Source: Parvibaculum sp046297875
GTDB taxonomy: Bacteria; Pseudomonadota; Alphaproteobacteria; Parvibaculales; Parvibaculaceae
Direction of reading: 5' to 3'
Assembly: GCF_046297875.1 (NCBI RefSeq)
Contig: NZ_JBKBHD010000001.1
Coordinates: forward strand, 2,790,001-2,854,000
Length of the DNA: 64,000 bases
Shown here: positions 45,420-53,461 of the stretch, piece by piece
How the letters are laid out: each line of letters begins with the position of its first letter
Position numbering within the stretch: position 1 is the stretch's first letter
The notes under the pieces: model-generated
Told to the model about the DNA's origin: nothing
Database searches by the model: none
What the model saw: only the letters and a program-made list of their open reading frames with translations
Position numbers and translations under genes: made by a program

Positions 45420-46687
45420 CACGCGGCTCCTTTCCGGCGGCGGGTAAAACGAAGGGTGAGGCTGTCGAGGCCATGGTTCAGCAGGCTGGCGCGCTGCTGC
45501 ACCGGGGCATCGCGCCCAAGGCAAACATCGTCCATGCAGCCGACAATTGCCGCGATGAGCGCCCGGCCCTCCATGCGCGCGAGCGCCGAGCCCAGGCAAT
45601 GATGGATGCCGACGCCGAAGGTGAGCTGCCTGTTGAGGTTTGGCCGCGCGATGTCGAATTTCGACGGATCGGGGAACACAGCCGGATCGTGATTGGCAGC
45701 GGCGAAGAAAAGCGCCACCCAGTCGCCTTCGCGGATCAGCCTGCCGCCGATTTCCACATTCTGCGTGGCGATGCGGAAGAGGCGCTGAGGCGGGCCGCTA
45801 TGGCGCAGGCTCTCGTCGATGAAAGCGTCGATGAGAGAGGGATCGGCGGCGAGCCTTGCCCTGATCTCCGGCATGGTGGCGAGATTGTAGAGAAGATTGC
45901 CGAGAAGGAAGGTCGTCGTTTCCGAGCCCGCCACGACAAGCGTAATGCAGAAGCGGATGATTTCGTCGAGGGTGAGCTGTTCGCCATCGACTTCCGCTTT
46001 CAGGAGCGCGGTGATGAGCGAATCCGGCACCGGATCGCCCTTTTCCAGCGCGCCGTAGAGACGCTCGATCGTGGCGGTGAAGTACTGGACCAGCTCCATA
46101 TTGCTCGCCTCGCGCTCTTCAGGCGCAAGATCGGCGGAGAGCATGAAGGCGGTCGCCCAGCGGCGGAACTTTTCCACCACGTCGTCTGGAAGCCCAAGAA
46201 GGCCGACCATGATGCGGGCGGGAATGCGCGCGGCGAGCGCATCCATCACCTCGACCTCGCCATCGCCGAGCCGCGAGAGCATATCGTTCACGATCTCGCC
46301 GACCCAAGGCTCCAGCGCCTCGACGCGGCGGCGCGAGAAAGCCATGTTCACGATGCCGCGCAGCCGGTCATGCTCCGGGTTGTCGTGATTCACCAGCATG
46401 AGGGTGGGCGCGGAAGACTGCTCCTGCAGCGGGTCGCGCGAGGAAAAGACCCTGTGGTCACGGGCGGCGGCGGAGACATGCGCGTAGTCAAGCAGCACCC
46501 AGGCCGTTACCGGCTCATCCGCATCCGGCACCGTGCCCGGCGGGTAGTCGCGATAGCCCCAGGCCGGGCAGTGCGGCCTCAACTTCTCATAAAGCGCGTA
46601 GGGCGATGCGATTGTGTCGCCCTTCGGCAAGGCTTCGACAAGCGCCGCAACCTCGCGGTTCGCGCCCGAGACGACGGAATTCTGCAT
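45419..46687 (-). CDS. Cytochrome P450
   Basis: 422-residue soluble bacterial P450. I-helix oxygen-binding motif AGSETTT, K-helix ESLR (ExxR), and heme-cysteine loop FGVGIHHCLGSALAR with the cysteine at about 363. No membrane anchor, so it needs separate ferredoxin and reductase, which are not adjacent. ATG at 46687 preceded by GGAGGGGGG. Divergent from a MarR-like regulator across a 172-bp AT-rich gap and coupled to a SnoaL-like protein. A small catabolic or terpenoid/steroid oxidation module is a reasonable inference. Confidence 0.92.
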   Translation of the reverse strand: MQNSVVSGANREVAALVEALPKGDTIASPYALYEKLRPHCPAWGYRDYPPGTVPDADEPVTAWVLLDYAHVSAAARDHRVFSSRDPLQEQSSAPTLMLVNHDNPEHDRLRGIVNMAFSRRRVEALEPWVGEIVNDMLSRLGDGEVEVMDALAARIPARIMVGLLGLPDDVVEKFRRWATAFMLSADLAPEEREASNMELVQYFTATIERLYGALEKGDPVPDSLITALLKAEVDGEQLTLDEIIRFCITLVVAGSETTTFLLGNLLYNLATMPEIRARLAADPSLIDAFIDESLRHSGPPQRLFRIATQNVEIGGRLIREGDWVALFFAAANHDPAVFPDPSKFDIARPNLNRQLTFGVGIHHCLGSALARMEGRALIAAIVGCMDDVCLGRDAPVQQRASLLNHGLDSLTLRFTRRRKGAA

Positions 46688-46746
46688 GAGGTTCCCCCCT
46701 CCTCTCTCGACTGTCCTTTTTGCGTCTCCTCCCGAGACAATATTAT

Positions 46747-46777
46747 TCATTTCATAAATTATTTCGTTTGTAAATGA
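46747..46777. promoter_or_regulatory. Possible operator between P450 and MarR-like gene
   Basis: Inverted arms TCATTT and AAATGA, separated by 19 bp, lie in an AT-rich island that contrasts with the GC-rich surroundings. The spot is between the two divergent genes, where a local regulator would bind. The arms are short, so this could be chance. Confidence 0.25.
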
Positions 46778-46859
46778 TTTTAACGATGATGAAACCGGGC
46801 GCGAAGCCTAAACTCCGGCGGGAATCGGCCAGCGCCCGAGAGGCGCAGAGGAGGCGGCG

Positions 46860-47375
46860 TTGAGTTCAAGGAAAACGGGCGGACGGACGCCCCGAGAGAC
46901 ATCGGCCATTCCGGCGGCGGCGCTGCGCTTTCTCGAATATTATTACCCGATCCACTACAAGGCGGGGATCGGCGTCGAGGATGCGCTGCGCGGCGGCTCG
47001 CTGAACCGGCATCAGGTCGCCATGCTCTGGCTCATTCACTCCGAGGGTACGGAGGGCCGGGAGATGGACCGCAAGGCCATCGAACGCTCGCTCGAAACCT
47101 GGTTCGAAATCTCGGGCGCAGCGATAACCAAGGCGCTCAGAGCGATGGCGCAGCCGCCGCTGGACCTTGTGCGGCTTGTCGAAAACCCGAAATCCGGCAG
47201 GGAAAAGATCGTCGTTCTGACGCCCAAGGGCGAAGTCCATATGAAGAAGATGATCGCGGGCGGCGAGGCCTATGTGCAGCGGATCATCGACCATATGTCG
47301 GACGAGGAAATCGAGCAGGGGCTTCATTTCTTCAAGCGGATTTCCGAGATCGTGGAAGGGTTCCGGGAAGAGTGA
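46860..47375 (+). CDS. MarR-like winged-helix transcriptional regulator
   Basis: 171 residues. A winged-helix region is suggested by LNRHQVAMLWLIHSEGTEG, a recognition-helix segment ISGAAITKALRAMAQP and the wing LVRLVENPKSGREKIVVLTPKGEVHMKKM, where V-L-T-P-K-G is the MarR-style end of the wing. TTG start after a perfect AGAGGAGG. Likely represses the divergent P450/SnoaL operon; effector unknown. Confidence 0.75.
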   Translation: MSSRKTGGRTPRETSAIPAAALRFLEYYYPIHYKAGIGVEDALRGGSLNRHQVAMLWLIHSEGTEGREMDRKAIERSLETWFEISGAAITKALRAMAQPPLDLVRLVENPKSGREKIVVLTPKGEVHMKKMIAGGEAYVQRIIDHMSDEEIEQGLHFFKRISEIVEGFREE

Positions 47376-47456
47376 ACCCGCGACGCCCGGTCCCCTTGCG
47401 GGGGCCCCTTGGCGCTGTTATAGGCACGGCGCTGATTTAGGCCCGGAGTATCCGAC

Positions 47457-48479
47457 ATGAATGCCAATCCCGTCGTCGCCATTGCGGGCGCGACCGGCGC
47501 CGTGGGCGTCGAAATGATCCGCTGCCTCGAGGAACGCAACTTCCCGGTGAAAGAGCTGAAGCTCCTCGCCTCCGCACGCTCGGCCGGCAAGACCATGAAA
47601 TTCCGGGGCAAGGACATTCTCGTCGAGGAACTGACGGAAGAGAGCTTCAAGGGCGTCGATATCGCCTTTTTCTCGGCGGGCGGTGGCATTTCCAGGAAGT
47701 TCGTGAAGGCCGTGATGGATGCCGGCGCGGTGATGATCGACAATTCGTCGGCCTTCCGCATGGACCCCGACACGCCGCTGGTGATCCCCGAGATCAACCC
47801 GGAAGCGGCACTCACCCACAAGGGTGTGATCGCCAATCCGAATTGCTCGACGATCATCGCCATCACACCGCTCTGGCCGATCCACAAGGTCAATCGCGTG
47901 AAGCGCATCGTGGCCGCGACCTATCAGGCGGCGTCGGGCGCGGGCGCGGCGGCGATGGAAGAACTCGAGCAGGCGACGCGCGCCTTTCTTGCGAACGAGC
48001 CCTTCGAGCAGAAGATCATTCCGCACCCCTATCCCTTCAACGTGTTCAGCCACAATTCCAGCGTGGACCCGGAAACGGGCTACAACGAGGAAGAGCTGAA
48101 GATGGTGAAGGAGACGAAGAAGATCTTCGGCGATCCCGATATTCGCGTGACGGCCACATGCGTGCGTGTGCCCGTTCTGCGCGCGCATTCGGAGGCGCTC
48201 GATATCGAATGCGAAAAGCCGATCACGCCGCAAGAGGTGCGCGAAATTCTCGCAGGTGCGCCGGGCGTGAAGATCGTCGACGACCGGGCGGAAAACTATT
48301 TCCCGATGCCCAAGGATGCGTCCGGCCAGGACGATATTCTGGTCGGCCGCATCCGGCAGGATATTTCGGACCCGTCGGGCCGCTCGATCGCGATGTTCGT
48401 CGCGGGCGACCAGCTTCTCAAGGGCGCGGCACTGAACGCCGTGCAGATCGGCGAAATCCTCGTCCGCGCGGCGAAATAA
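47457..48479 (+). CDS. asd: Aspartate-semialdehyde dehydrogenase
   Basis: NADPH-dependent reduction of aspartyl phosphate, the branch step to lysine, threonine, methionine and diaminopimelate. 340 residues: GATGAVGVEMIRCLEERNFP, DNSSAFRMD, the catalytic cysteine in IANPNCSTII (about 130) and the catalytic histidine region RVPVLRAHSEAL. Its stop directly abuts, tail to tail, the stop of the next minus-strand gene. Confidence 0.96.
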   Translation: MNANPVVAIAGATGAVGVEMIRCLEERNFPVKELKLLASARSAGKTMKFRGKDILVEELTEESFKGVDIAFFSAGGGISRKFVKAVMDAGAVMIDNSSAFRMDPDTPLVIPEINPEAALTHKGVIANPNCSTIIAITPLWPIHKVNRVKRIVAATYQAASGAGAAAMEELEQATRAFLANEPFEQKIIPHPYPFNVFSHNSSVDPETGYNEEELKMVKETKKIFGDPDIRVTATCVRVPVLRAHSEALDIECEKPITPQEVREILAGAPGVKIVDDRAENYFPMPKDASGQDDILVGRIRQDISDPSGRSIAMFVAGDQLLKGAALNAVQIGEILVRAAK

Positions 48480-48878
48480 CTATCGTTGCCGCGCGGCGAG
48501 CTTGCCTCCTGCCCATGAGAGCGGGAGCGAGACGGCGATCAGCGCCAGCGGATACCAGGGCGGGCTCATCTCCCACATGGCGATGGCGCCGAGCGTGCTG
48601 AGCACCACGCCGATGGCGCCAAGCACAAGCGCATGGGCAACCGGCGCGCGCGGCGCGAGCCGCCCCGCAATGTAGCCGCCAGCGACGCCATAGAGACAGC
48701 GATAGGCGAAGGCGAGGATGAGAAGCCCCGTGTCCGTCATAGGCTGATCCCAGGACGGATAGACGCCGAGCGTGTGGAAAAGCTGGTCGGTGCCAAGGGA
48801 CAGCACGAAGATCGCGACGAGGCCCGCAAGGACCGCGCCGATGCTCATGCCTATCCGGCGGGGTGCGTGGTTCGTCAT
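48480..48878 (-). CDS. Small four-helix membrane protein, unknown
   Basis: 132 residues with four hydrophobic helices (IGAVLAGLVAIFVLSLGTDQL, LILAFAYRCLYGVAGGYIAG, ALVLGAIGVVLSTLGAIAMW, WYPLALIAVSLPLSWAGG) and R-rich ends. Resembles small uncharacterised inner-membrane proteins; no family name assigned. Starts 15 bp after the VOC gene upstream, so it probably belongs to that minus-strand unit. Confidence 0.7.
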   Translation of the reverse strand: MTNHAPRRIGMSIGAVLAGLVAIFVLSLGTDQLFHTLGVYPSWDQPMTDTGLLILAFAYRCLYGVAGGYIAGRLAPRAPVAHALVLGAIGVVLSTLGAIAMWEMSPPWYPLALIAVSLPLSWAGGKLAARQR

Positions 48879-48893
48879 GACAGCTATCCCCGC

Positions 48894-49658
48894 TCAGTTC
48901 CGCGCACCGACAAGGGCGAAGGATGCGCCCAGCGGATCAAGCCCCATAACGATCCAGCCATCGCCCGGCACCTGATGCGGACCCATGAGAACGGTGCCGC
49001 CCTTCTCGCCGATGCGCGTAACAGCGGCGTCGATATCGTCGACGCAGAAATAAAAGTTCCAGACCGGCGACGGCACTTCGGCGGGCTTGCGCATCATGGC
49101 ACCTACAGCCTCGCCGCCTGCGGCGAAGAGCTGATAGATGCCCATTTCGCCCATATCCATCGCCTGACCCTTCGTCCAGCCGAAGAGACCGGAATAGAAA
49201 GCGAAGGTGGTATCGACCTCGCCGCCATACAGTTCGTGCCAGCCCGTCGTGCCCGGTGTGCCTATCGGCGGCAGGTTCATCGGCCCGCCCTCGCCTTTGA
49301 ATATGATGAAAGCGGCGCCAGCGGGATCCGCCACGACGGCAAAACGCAGGATGCCCGGAATGTCCTCCGGCGCGCGCAGCACGACGCCGCCTGCATTTGC
49401 GACACGGGCGGCATAGAGGTCCACATCATCGACGCCGATATAGCCGATCCAGCCAGGCTTCATCCGGTCGCATTGATCGGGCGGAATGGACATCATGCCG
49501 CCGACGCCCGCATCCCCGATAAGAAAACGCGTGTAGGGCTCAGGGCTGTCATCGACGGATTCGAGCTTCCAGCCGATGACATGCGAATAGAAGTCGCCTG
49601 AGGCGGCGGTATCCGTCGTCATCAATTCGTACCAGAGGAATGTGTTTGGCGCTGTCAT
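48894..49658 (-). CDS. VOC-family (glyoxalase-fold) protein, two-domain
   Basis: 254 residues with two vicinal-oxygen-chelate repeats: TFLWYELMTTDTAASGDFYSHVIGW at the start and TTGWHELYGGEVDTTFAFYSGLFGW from about residue 135. Each ends in the expected DPxGAxFxxF-type strand (DPAGAAFIIF, DPLGASFALV). The ATG at 49658 overlaps the stop of the SRPBCC gene. VOC plus SRPBCC pairs are common under ArsR-type regulators; no such regulator is adjacent. Substrate unknown. Confidence 0.85.
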   Translation of the reverse strand: MTAPNTFLWYELMTTDTAASGDFYSHVIGWKLESVDDSPEPYTRFLIGDAGVGGMMSIPPDQCDRMKPGWIGYIGVDDVDLYAARVANAGGVVLRAPEDIPGILRFAVVADPAGAAFIIFKGEGGPMNLPPIGTPGTTGWHELYGGEVDTTFAFYSGLFGWTKGQAMDMGEMGIYQLFAAGGEAVGAMMRKPAEVPSPVWNFYFCVDDIDAAVTRIGEKGGTVLMGPHQVPGDGWIVMGLDPLGASFALVGARN

Positions 49659-50203
49659 TGTGCAAGCTCCCTCTCGGCTTCGGCTTTCAGACCCGCGAGA
49701 CCCGTTTCGAAATCGGCACCGACCATCTTGTCCATGTCGAAGAAGAGATGGAAAACCCTGGCGATGAGGCCGGACTTGCCTTCCATTGCCCATGTGACGC
49801 GGGTGGCATTGCCCTCCGGGACAAATGTGAAGATGGCCGTGTGGTCTGCCTGCATCGGCGCGCGGAAATGAAGCGCGATGACGAGGCGCGAGGGGGCTTC
49901 CGCTTCCAGGATTTCCATGCTGCCGCTACCGATGCTGCGGTCGCCATCCCACTCATAGACGGCGCCGGCCCCCTTTTCCGCCCCGCTATAGATACGGGCC
50001 ATTTCAGGATCGCGCGTCTCATAAGGCGACCAGCGAAGCCAGAGGCGAAAATCCTCGACCAGCGGATAGATGCGTTCGGGCGATGCGTCGACGAGCACGC
50101 TGCGCTCGACACGGAAATGATCAGGCTTGCGGCTGGCGAGCGCCAGCAGCGCGACGACGAGCAGGACGAGCACGAGGCCCGCATAGAGAAAGAATTTCAG
50201 CAC
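49655..50203 (-). CDS. Membrane-anchored SRPBCC (START-like) protein
   Basis: 182 residues. One N-terminal hydrophobic helix (LKFFLYAGLVLVLLVVALLAL) followed by an SRPBCC domain: ERSVLVDASPERIYPLVEDFRLWLRWSPYE, GAGAVYEWDGD and the C-terminal helix FDMDKMVGADFETGLAGLKAEAE. The fold binds hydrophobic ligands. Coupled to the VOC gene. A perfect palindrome 33 bp upstream may be its operator. Confidence 0.82.
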   Translation of the reverse strand: MLKFFLYAGLVLVLLVVALLALASRKPDHFRVERSVLVDASPERIYPLVEDFRLWLRWSPYETRDPEMARIYSGAEKGAGAVYEWDGDRSIGSGSMEILEAEAPSRLVIALHFRAPMQADHTAIFTFVPEGNATRVTWAMEGKSGLIARVFHLFFDMDKMVGADFETGLAGLKAEAERELAQ

Positions 50204-50235
50204 GAGACACCTGTAACCGGAGAAAGGAAATATAA

Positions 50236-50247
50236 GTTGATATCAAC
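50236..50247. promoter_or_regulatory. Palindromic operator candidate upstream of the SRPBCC-VOC operon
   Basis: GTTGATATCAAC is a perfect 12-bp palindrome in an AT-rich stretch (about 50226-50255), 33 bp before the SRPBCC start. Position and shape suit a small dimeric repressor of the ArsR type, known to control many SRPBCC operons. The ilvD start lies about 200 bp away on the other side. Confidence 0.4.
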
Positions 50248-50448
50248 ATAAATAACCGATGTCAAAGCGGAATCGGCGCCGCAAGCGCGCCAGTGCCATT
50301 AACCCGATACCGAATGTGGCTACATGCCCTCTTCAATCCCGCGGCCTGAAAGGCTATGTCCTTGGCGAGTATTCGACGCGCCGGGGGAGAAAGTTTATTC
50401 TCCCTGATGCCGGATCGACCGGCGCAAGCACTGAAGGACGGGATCATT

Positions 50449-52311
50449 ATGGGCACTTACCGCTCACGCACAACGACGCATGGCCGCAACATGGCCGGCG
50501 CCCGCGGCCTGTGGCGCGCCACGGGCATGAAGGATGGCGATTTCGGGAAGCCTATCATCGCGGTGGTAAATTCCTTCACGCAATTCGTGCCGGGGCATGT
50601 GCATCTGAAGGATCTTGGCCAGCTTGTCGCGCGCGAAATCGAGAAGGCAGGCGGCGTTGCCAAGGAGTTCAACACGATCGCCGTCGATGACGGGATCGCG
50701 ATGGGCCATGACGGCATGCTCTATTCGCTGCCCTCGCGCGAGATCATCGCGGATTCCGTGGAATACATGGTCAATGCGCATTGCGCGGACGCGATGGTCT
50801 GTATCTCGAATTGCGACAAGATTACACCGGGCATGCTGAATGCGGCGATGCGGCTCAACATACCGGCGATCTTCGTGTCCGGCGGGCCGATGGAAGCCGG
50901 CAAGGTGGTGCTGCGCGATGAGACAAAGGCACTCGACCTCGTGGATGCAATGGTCGCGGCGGCGGACGACTCCTATACGGACGAGGAAGTGCAGACCATC
51001 GAACGCTCGGCCTGCCCGACCTGCGGTTCGTGCTCAGGCATGTTCACCGCGAACTCGATGAACTGTCTGACCGAAGCACTCGGCCTCAGCCTGCCGGGCA
51101 ATGGCTCGACGCTGGCGACCCATGCGGCGCGCGAGCAGCTTTTCCTCGAAGCCGGGCGGCGGATCGTCGGGCTTGCAAAGCGATATTACGAGCAGGACGA
51201 CCAGTCGGTGCTGCCGCGCAATGTCGCCTCGAAGCAAGCCTTCGAGAACGCCATGTCGCTCGACATTGCGATGGGCGGCTCGACCAACACGGTGCTGCAC
51301 ATCCTTGCGGCGGCGCATGAAGGCGGGATCGACTTCACCATGAGCGATATCGACCGTCTGTCGCGGCGTGTGCCGGTGCTCTGCAAGGTCGCGCCTTCGA
51401 AGGCCGATGTTCACATGGAAGATGTGCACCGGGCAGGCGGCATCATGTCGATCCTCGGCGAACTGGACCGGGGTGGGCTGCTCCACGCCGGGCTGCCGAC
51501 CGTTCATGCGCCGACGATTGGCGGTGCACTCAATGAGTGGGACATCAAGCGGAGCACGGCGAGCGAGGCGGCGAAGGCGCTTTTCCTTGCCGCGCCCGGC
51601 GGCGTGCCGACGCAGACGGCCTTCAGCCAGAACCGGAAATGGGAAAGCCTCGATACCGACCGCAAGGGTGGCGTGATCCGCAGTGTCGAACACGCCTTCT
51701 CGAAGGATGGCGGCCTTGCCGTGCTTTATGGCAATATCGCTCTCGATGGCTGCATCGTGAAGACGGCTGGCGTCGACGAGAGCATTCTGAAGTTCGAGGG
51801 ACCGGCCCGCGTTTTCGAGAGCCAGGACGATGCGGTGAGCGCGATCCTGACCAATCGCGTGAAGGCGGGCGATGTCGTCGTCATCCGCTACGAGGGACCG
51901 CGCGGCGGGCCGGGCATGCAGGAAATGCTCTACCCGACCTCGTATCTGAAATCGAAGGGCCTCGGCGCGAAATGTGCGCTTGTGACCGACGGACGCTTCT
52001 CGGGCGGCACATCGGGCCTTTCCATCGGCCATGCCTCGCCGGAAGCGGCGGAAGGCGGCGCCATCGGCCTTGTGCGCGAGGGCGACATGATCGAGATCGA
52101 CGTGCCGGGACGCGGCATCCATCTCAAGGTGAGCGACGAAGAACTTGCCGCGCGCCGCGCCGAGCAGGACGCCAAGGGCTGGAAACCGGCAAAGCCGCGC
52201 AAGCGCGCCGTCTCCACCGCGCTCAAAACCTATGCCGCCTTCGTGACCAGCGCCGCCAAGGGCGCGGTGCGCGACAAGGACGCCATCGACAAGGCGTCAG
52301 GGCTGCACTGA
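50449..52311 (+). CDS. ilvD: Dihydroxy-acid dehydratase
   Basis: Iron-sulfur dehydratase of branched-chain amino-acid synthesis. 620 residues from ATG 50449 (start MGTYRSRTTTHGRNMAG), close to the E. coli enzyme; an in-frame extension of 31 residues is less likely. Cluster cysteines are seen in CISNCDKITPGM and CPTCGSCSGMFTANSMNC; the carboxylated-lysine/metal site region DDGIAMGHDGM and the C-terminal GRFSGGTSGLSIGH are present. GAAGGACGGG serves as ribosome site. A terminator follows. Confidence 0.95.
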   Translation: MGTYRSRTTTHGRNMAGARGLWRATGMKDGDFGKPIIAVVNSFTQFVPGHVHLKDLGQLVAREIEKAGGVAKEFNTIAVDDGIAMGHDGMLYSLPSREIIADSVEYMVNAHCADAMVCISNCDKITPGMLNAAMRLNIPAIFVSGGPMEAGKVVLRDETKALDLVDAMVAAADDSYTDEEVQTIERSACPTCGSCSGMFTANSMNCLTEALGLSLPGNGSTLATHAAREQLFLEAGRRIVGLAKRYYEQDDQSVLPRNVASKQAFENAMSLDIAMGGSTNTVLHILAAAHEGGIDFTMSDIDRLSRRVPVLCKVAPSKADVHMEDVHRAGGIMSILGELDRGGLLHAGLPTVHAPTIGGALNEWDIKRSTASEAAKALFLAAPGGVPTQTAFSQNRKWESLDTDRKGGVIRSVEHAFSKDGGLAVLYGNIALDGCIVKTAGVDESILKFEGPARVFESQDDAVSAILTNRVKAGDVVVIRYEGPRGGPGMQEMLYPTSYLKSKGLGAKCALVTDGRFSGGTSGLSIGHASPEAAEGGAIGLVREGDMIEIDVPGRGIHLKVSDEELAARRAEQDAKGWKPAKPRKRAVSTALKTYAAFVTSAAKGAVRDKDAIDKASGLH

Positions 52312-52335
52312 CGGCATTTGGGATTTGGAAAAGCA

Positions 52336-52368
52336 AAACGGCAGGGGAGACCCTGCCGTTTCTTTTTT
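52336..52368 (+). terminator. Rho-independent terminator after ilvD
   Basis: AAACGGCAGGG pairs with CCCTGCCGTTT around a 4-nt loop, followed by a CTTTTTT tract, 24 bp after the ilvD stop. Confidence 0.88.
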
Positions 52369-52391
52369 GCGCAATGCGCGGGCCCGGATGT

Positions 52392-53093
52392 TCAGATAAC
52401 CGTGCCGAACAGGGCACCGATAGCAGCCGTCGCCGCCATGGCAAGCGCGCCCCAGAAGGTGACACGCGCAGCCGCCTTCCAGACATTGGCGCCGCCAGCG
52501 CGTGCACCAACCACACCGAGCGCCGCAAGAAATGCAAGCGAAGCCAGAGAGACGCCCTCCACGAGAAAGGCCATAGGGAGGATCGATGCCATTGCGAGCG
52601 GCAGCGCAGCGCCCGCGGAAAATGTTGAGGCCGACACGAATGCTGCCTGAATGGGACGGGCGGCGCTGATTTCGGTGATCCCGAGCTCGTCGCGCGCATG
52701 GGCCGCGAGCGCATCCTTCGCCATCAACTGATCGGCAACCTGATATGCAAGCTCGGGCGTGAGACCGCGCGCAACATAGATGTTCGCAAGCTCTTCCCGC
52801 TCGAAGGCTGGCTGAGTCTCAAGTTCCCCGCGCTCACGCGCGAGATCGGCGGCCTCGGTATCGGATTGGGAGCTAACCGAGACATATTCGCCTGCCGCCA
52901 TCGACATGGCGCCTGCAACGAGACCGGCTGTGCCTGCAATCAGAACACCGGACTGCGTGGCGGAAGCGGCAGCGACACCCACGATGAGGCTTGCGGTCGA
53001 CACGATGCCGTCATTCGCGCCAAGAACGGCAGCGCGCAACCAGCCGACACGGGATACGAGGTGACTTTCACGGTGACTGAGATTGCGTGGCAT
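52392..53093 (-). CDS. VIT1/CCC1-family iron/manganese transporter
   Basis: 233 residues. N-terminal ESHLVSRVGWLRAAVLGANDGIVSTASLIVG and AGAMSMAAGEYVSVSSQSD are VIT1/CCC1 signatures. A cytoplasmic helical segment (about 80-135) separates the first two helices from the last three. Moves Fe(II) or Mn(II) across the membrane. Last recognisably core gene before the accessory island; the guaA-like scar lies 52 bp upstream of its start. Confidence 0.88.
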   Translation of the reverse strand: MPRNLSHRESHLVSRVGWLRAAVLGANDGIVSTASLIVGVAAASATQSGVLIAGTAGLVAGAMSMAAGEYVSVSSQSDTEAADLARERGELETQPAFEREELANIYVARGLTPELAYQVADQLMAKDALAAHARDELGITEISAARPIQAAFVSASTFSAGAALPLAMASILPMAFLVEGVSLASLAFLAALGVVGARAGGANVWKAAARVTFWGALAMAATAAIGALFGTVI

Positions 53094-53461
53094 GACCTTG
53101 TCCCCAAAGACGGGTTAGACGCTTACGCAAGTGCCAGACCTGGGCTCACTCCCACTCGATTGTCTGAGTCCCCCATAAGTGTTTGAAAAATCGATGGTAA
53201 GTACCCGATCTGACGGTCATTCTCCGACTGTGAGGCCGTCAAAATGCTACGCTTTTGATTTCATTGAGAAAACTGCCAGAAAAAATATTTTCGCGGTTCC
53301 GGCATCTATCGAGGTCAATCGCCCCACAGACCCGTTTTCTTGCCTGCCCAGCGTAACTCCGGCGGCCGCCCAAAAATACCGTCAGTTCTCCATAGCAGGA
53401 CTCAGTCTTCGGATCGAGTAGCCCGGGAACGGTAAAGGTGGCCAGCGCACGTCCGACGCCC
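53094..53461. other. Gene-free junction between core genome and defence island
   Basis: About 368 bp. Apart from the guaA-like 18-bp sequence at 53146-53163, I see nothing definite. Short open frames exist on both strands (for example 53179-53421 on plus) but lack a ribosome site and recognisable residues. It may be a decayed island end. Confidence 0.5.
53146..53163 (-). other. guaA-3'-end-like sequence, candidate attachment-site scar
   Basis: On the minus strand the bases ACAATCGAGTGGGAGTGA encode TIEWE and a stop, the invariant C-terminus of GMP synthase (GuaA). The upstream codons read WGTQ and are not GuaA-like, so only the extreme end is present. The 3' end of guaA is a known integration site for genomic islands. 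Location, exactly between a core transporter and a defence operon, fits an att direct-repeat copy. Confidence 0.55.

Noticed and set aside
44424..46777. Long plus-strand frames opposite the TPR, SnoaL and P450 genes
   Set aside because: They are antisense to genes with clear family motifs and show no motifs of their own.
53179..53421. 80-codon plus-strand frame in the island junction
   Set aside because: No ribosome site, no family resemblance, and composition unlike real genes in the window.
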